From Azonexaceae bacterium (lineage in GTDB: Bacteria > Pseudomonadota > Gammaproteobacteria > Burkholderiales > Rhodocyclaceae), in contig JAAXVL010000001.1 in NCBI GenBank assembly GCA_013335535.1, forward strand, positions 885,764-949,763: a stretch of 64,000 bases of DNA, written 5' to 3'. Of this stretch, positions 63,344 through 64,000 are shown piece by piece (the first letter of the stretch is position 1; each line of letters starts with the position of its first letter). The position numbers and the translations under genes are program-made. The notes under the pieces were generated by a model. It was not told where the DNA came from. It did not search any database and saw only the letters and a program-made list of their open reading frames with translations.

Positions 63344-64000
63344 ATGGAACTCGTTGAGAACAAAAACCTGCTTGATAGCGTTGATGCGCGGACGCGACTG
63401 GCGGGTTCCAACAAGATGGAAATTCTGTTGTTCTCGCTCGGAACGCGCGAGATTTTCGGTATCAATGTATTCAAAGTCCGCGAGGTCGGCCGGACTCCAC
63501 ATATTACCAAGACACCCAACATGCCGCGTGGTGTCGAGGGGCTGATTTCGTTGCGCGGGAATGTCATCCCGGTTCTTTCATTGGCACCGTTCATGCAACT
63601 CGATGCGCCAGCCGGACTTGGCAAGACGATGATGGTGGCTGAGTATTCAAAGCGCACTTTGGGCTTTCTGGTCCACGATGTCGATCGGATTATTCGGGTC
63701 GACTGGGAGCGCGTGAAGGCGCCGGAAAGCGTGCTGGCGACGAATCAGGGATTGATCACCGCCGTCATCGAATTGGAAAGCGGTGGACTGGTTTCCATTC
63801 TTGATGTCGAGCAGATTCTCGCCAATGCGTTCGGTGAGGCAATGATTGTCGATATCACCCCCGCAAGAGTCGATCCGGATACAAGCGTATTTTTTGTTGA
63901 CGACTCGATCGTCGCTCGGCGCAAAATCGCCGAGGTTCTGGACAAGCTCGGGGTACGTCATAAGCACGCTACCAATGGCATGGAGGCTTGGACGCGCCTC
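63344..64000 (+). CDS. cheV: CheV (second copy), cut by window edge
   Basis: 219 codons are present, and the frame runs open to the window end. It has the CheW-like domain (EILLFSLGTREIFGINVFKVREVGRTP, about 25-50 in part; LISLRGNVIPVLSLAPF) and the start of a receiver (FFVDDSIVARRKI). It is clearly paralogous to the first cheV but diverged in much of the sequence. GCAGGAGTTGGCG precedes the ATG. The phosphorylated Asp should lie just beyond the edge. Confidence 0.92.
   Translation, partial: MELVENKNLLDSVDARTRLAGSNKMEILLFSLGTREIFGINVFKVREVGRTPHITKTPNMPRGVEGLISLRGNVIPVLSLAPFMQLDAPAGLGKTMMVAEYSKRTLGFLVHDVDRIIRVDWERVKAPESVLATNQGLITAVIELESGGLVSILDVEQILANAFGEAMIVDITPARVDPDTSVFFVDDSIVARRKIAEVLDKLGVRHKHATNGMEAWTRL

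Overview
The window looks like chromosomal DNA of a betaproteobacterium. The best fit is the Rhodocyclales (a Dechloromonas/Azonexus-like organism); this rests on gene content and gene order only and has not been checked by a search. Nearly every gene is of a recognisable family, coding density is high and most of the DNA is GC-rich. No insertion sequence, prophage, CRISPR array or rRNA was seen. One tRNA-Thr gene is present.

Layout. 1-1.6 kb: the end of a probable chromate transporter, a stand-alone CZB zinc-binding-domain gene and an inverted hisC. 1.7-7.1 kb: a tightly overlapping hisBHAFIE-hinT-tatABC run for histidine synthesis and Tat export. 7.1-15.2 kb: a class II glutamine amidotransferase, a DegS-like protease, a Nif3-like protein, a FimV-like protein, an FAH-family hydrolase, phenylacetate-CoA ligase and a MATE pump. 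15.4-19.2 kb: sucCD, a TerC protein and an ornithine cyclodeaminase-like protein. 19.4-23.4 kb: a signalling group of PP2C phosphatase, FHA protein, MBL-fold phosphodiesterase-like protein and GAF-HD-GYP protein. 23.7-27.3 kb: a type IV pilin followed by two Wzy/PglL-type membrane proteins, suggesting a pilin glycosylation locus. 27.4-33.4 kb: lapG-lapD-CYTH/CHAD, divergent from a TolC-like gene with an extra C-terminal domain; together these suggest c-di-GMP-controlled retention of a secreted adhesin that is not in the window. 33.5-37.9 kb: a PEBP protein, murJ, tRNA-Thr, a response-regulator diguanylate cyclase and an SDR dehydrogenase. 38.0-46.3 kb: a complete cbb3 oxidase locus (ccoI, ccoS, ccoN, ccoO, ccoQ, ccoP, ccoG, ccoH and a DUF3149 gene), with FNR/FixK-type boxes before ccoN. 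46.4-47.6 kb: a TonB-like protein and a NUDIX hydrolase. 47.8-64 kb: motAB and a large chemotaxis operon (cheY, cheA, cheW, two chemoreceptors, cheR, cheD, cheB, a STAS protein and two tandem cheV genes, the last one cut by the window edge).

The most unusual signal is a short dispersed repeat of about 31-37 bp, seen seven times. Its core is a T-run followed by TTCCGGTTGACCGTGG, usually preceded by AATTTTGGCC. Three copies are intergenic. Four lie inside otherwise intact genes (hisC, the HD-GYP gene, ccoI and the TonB-like gene), where they are read in different frames and on both strands without breaking the protein. This resembles the behaviour of protein-coding palindromic elements in Rickettsia, but it could also be a protein-binding or uptake motif. 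Other points of interest are five GFFxPL repeats in CheA, WEEF tails on both chemoreceptors, a TolC-type protein fused to an NTF2-like domain with very skewed codon use, and two genes that start only a few bases after an intrinsic terminator.
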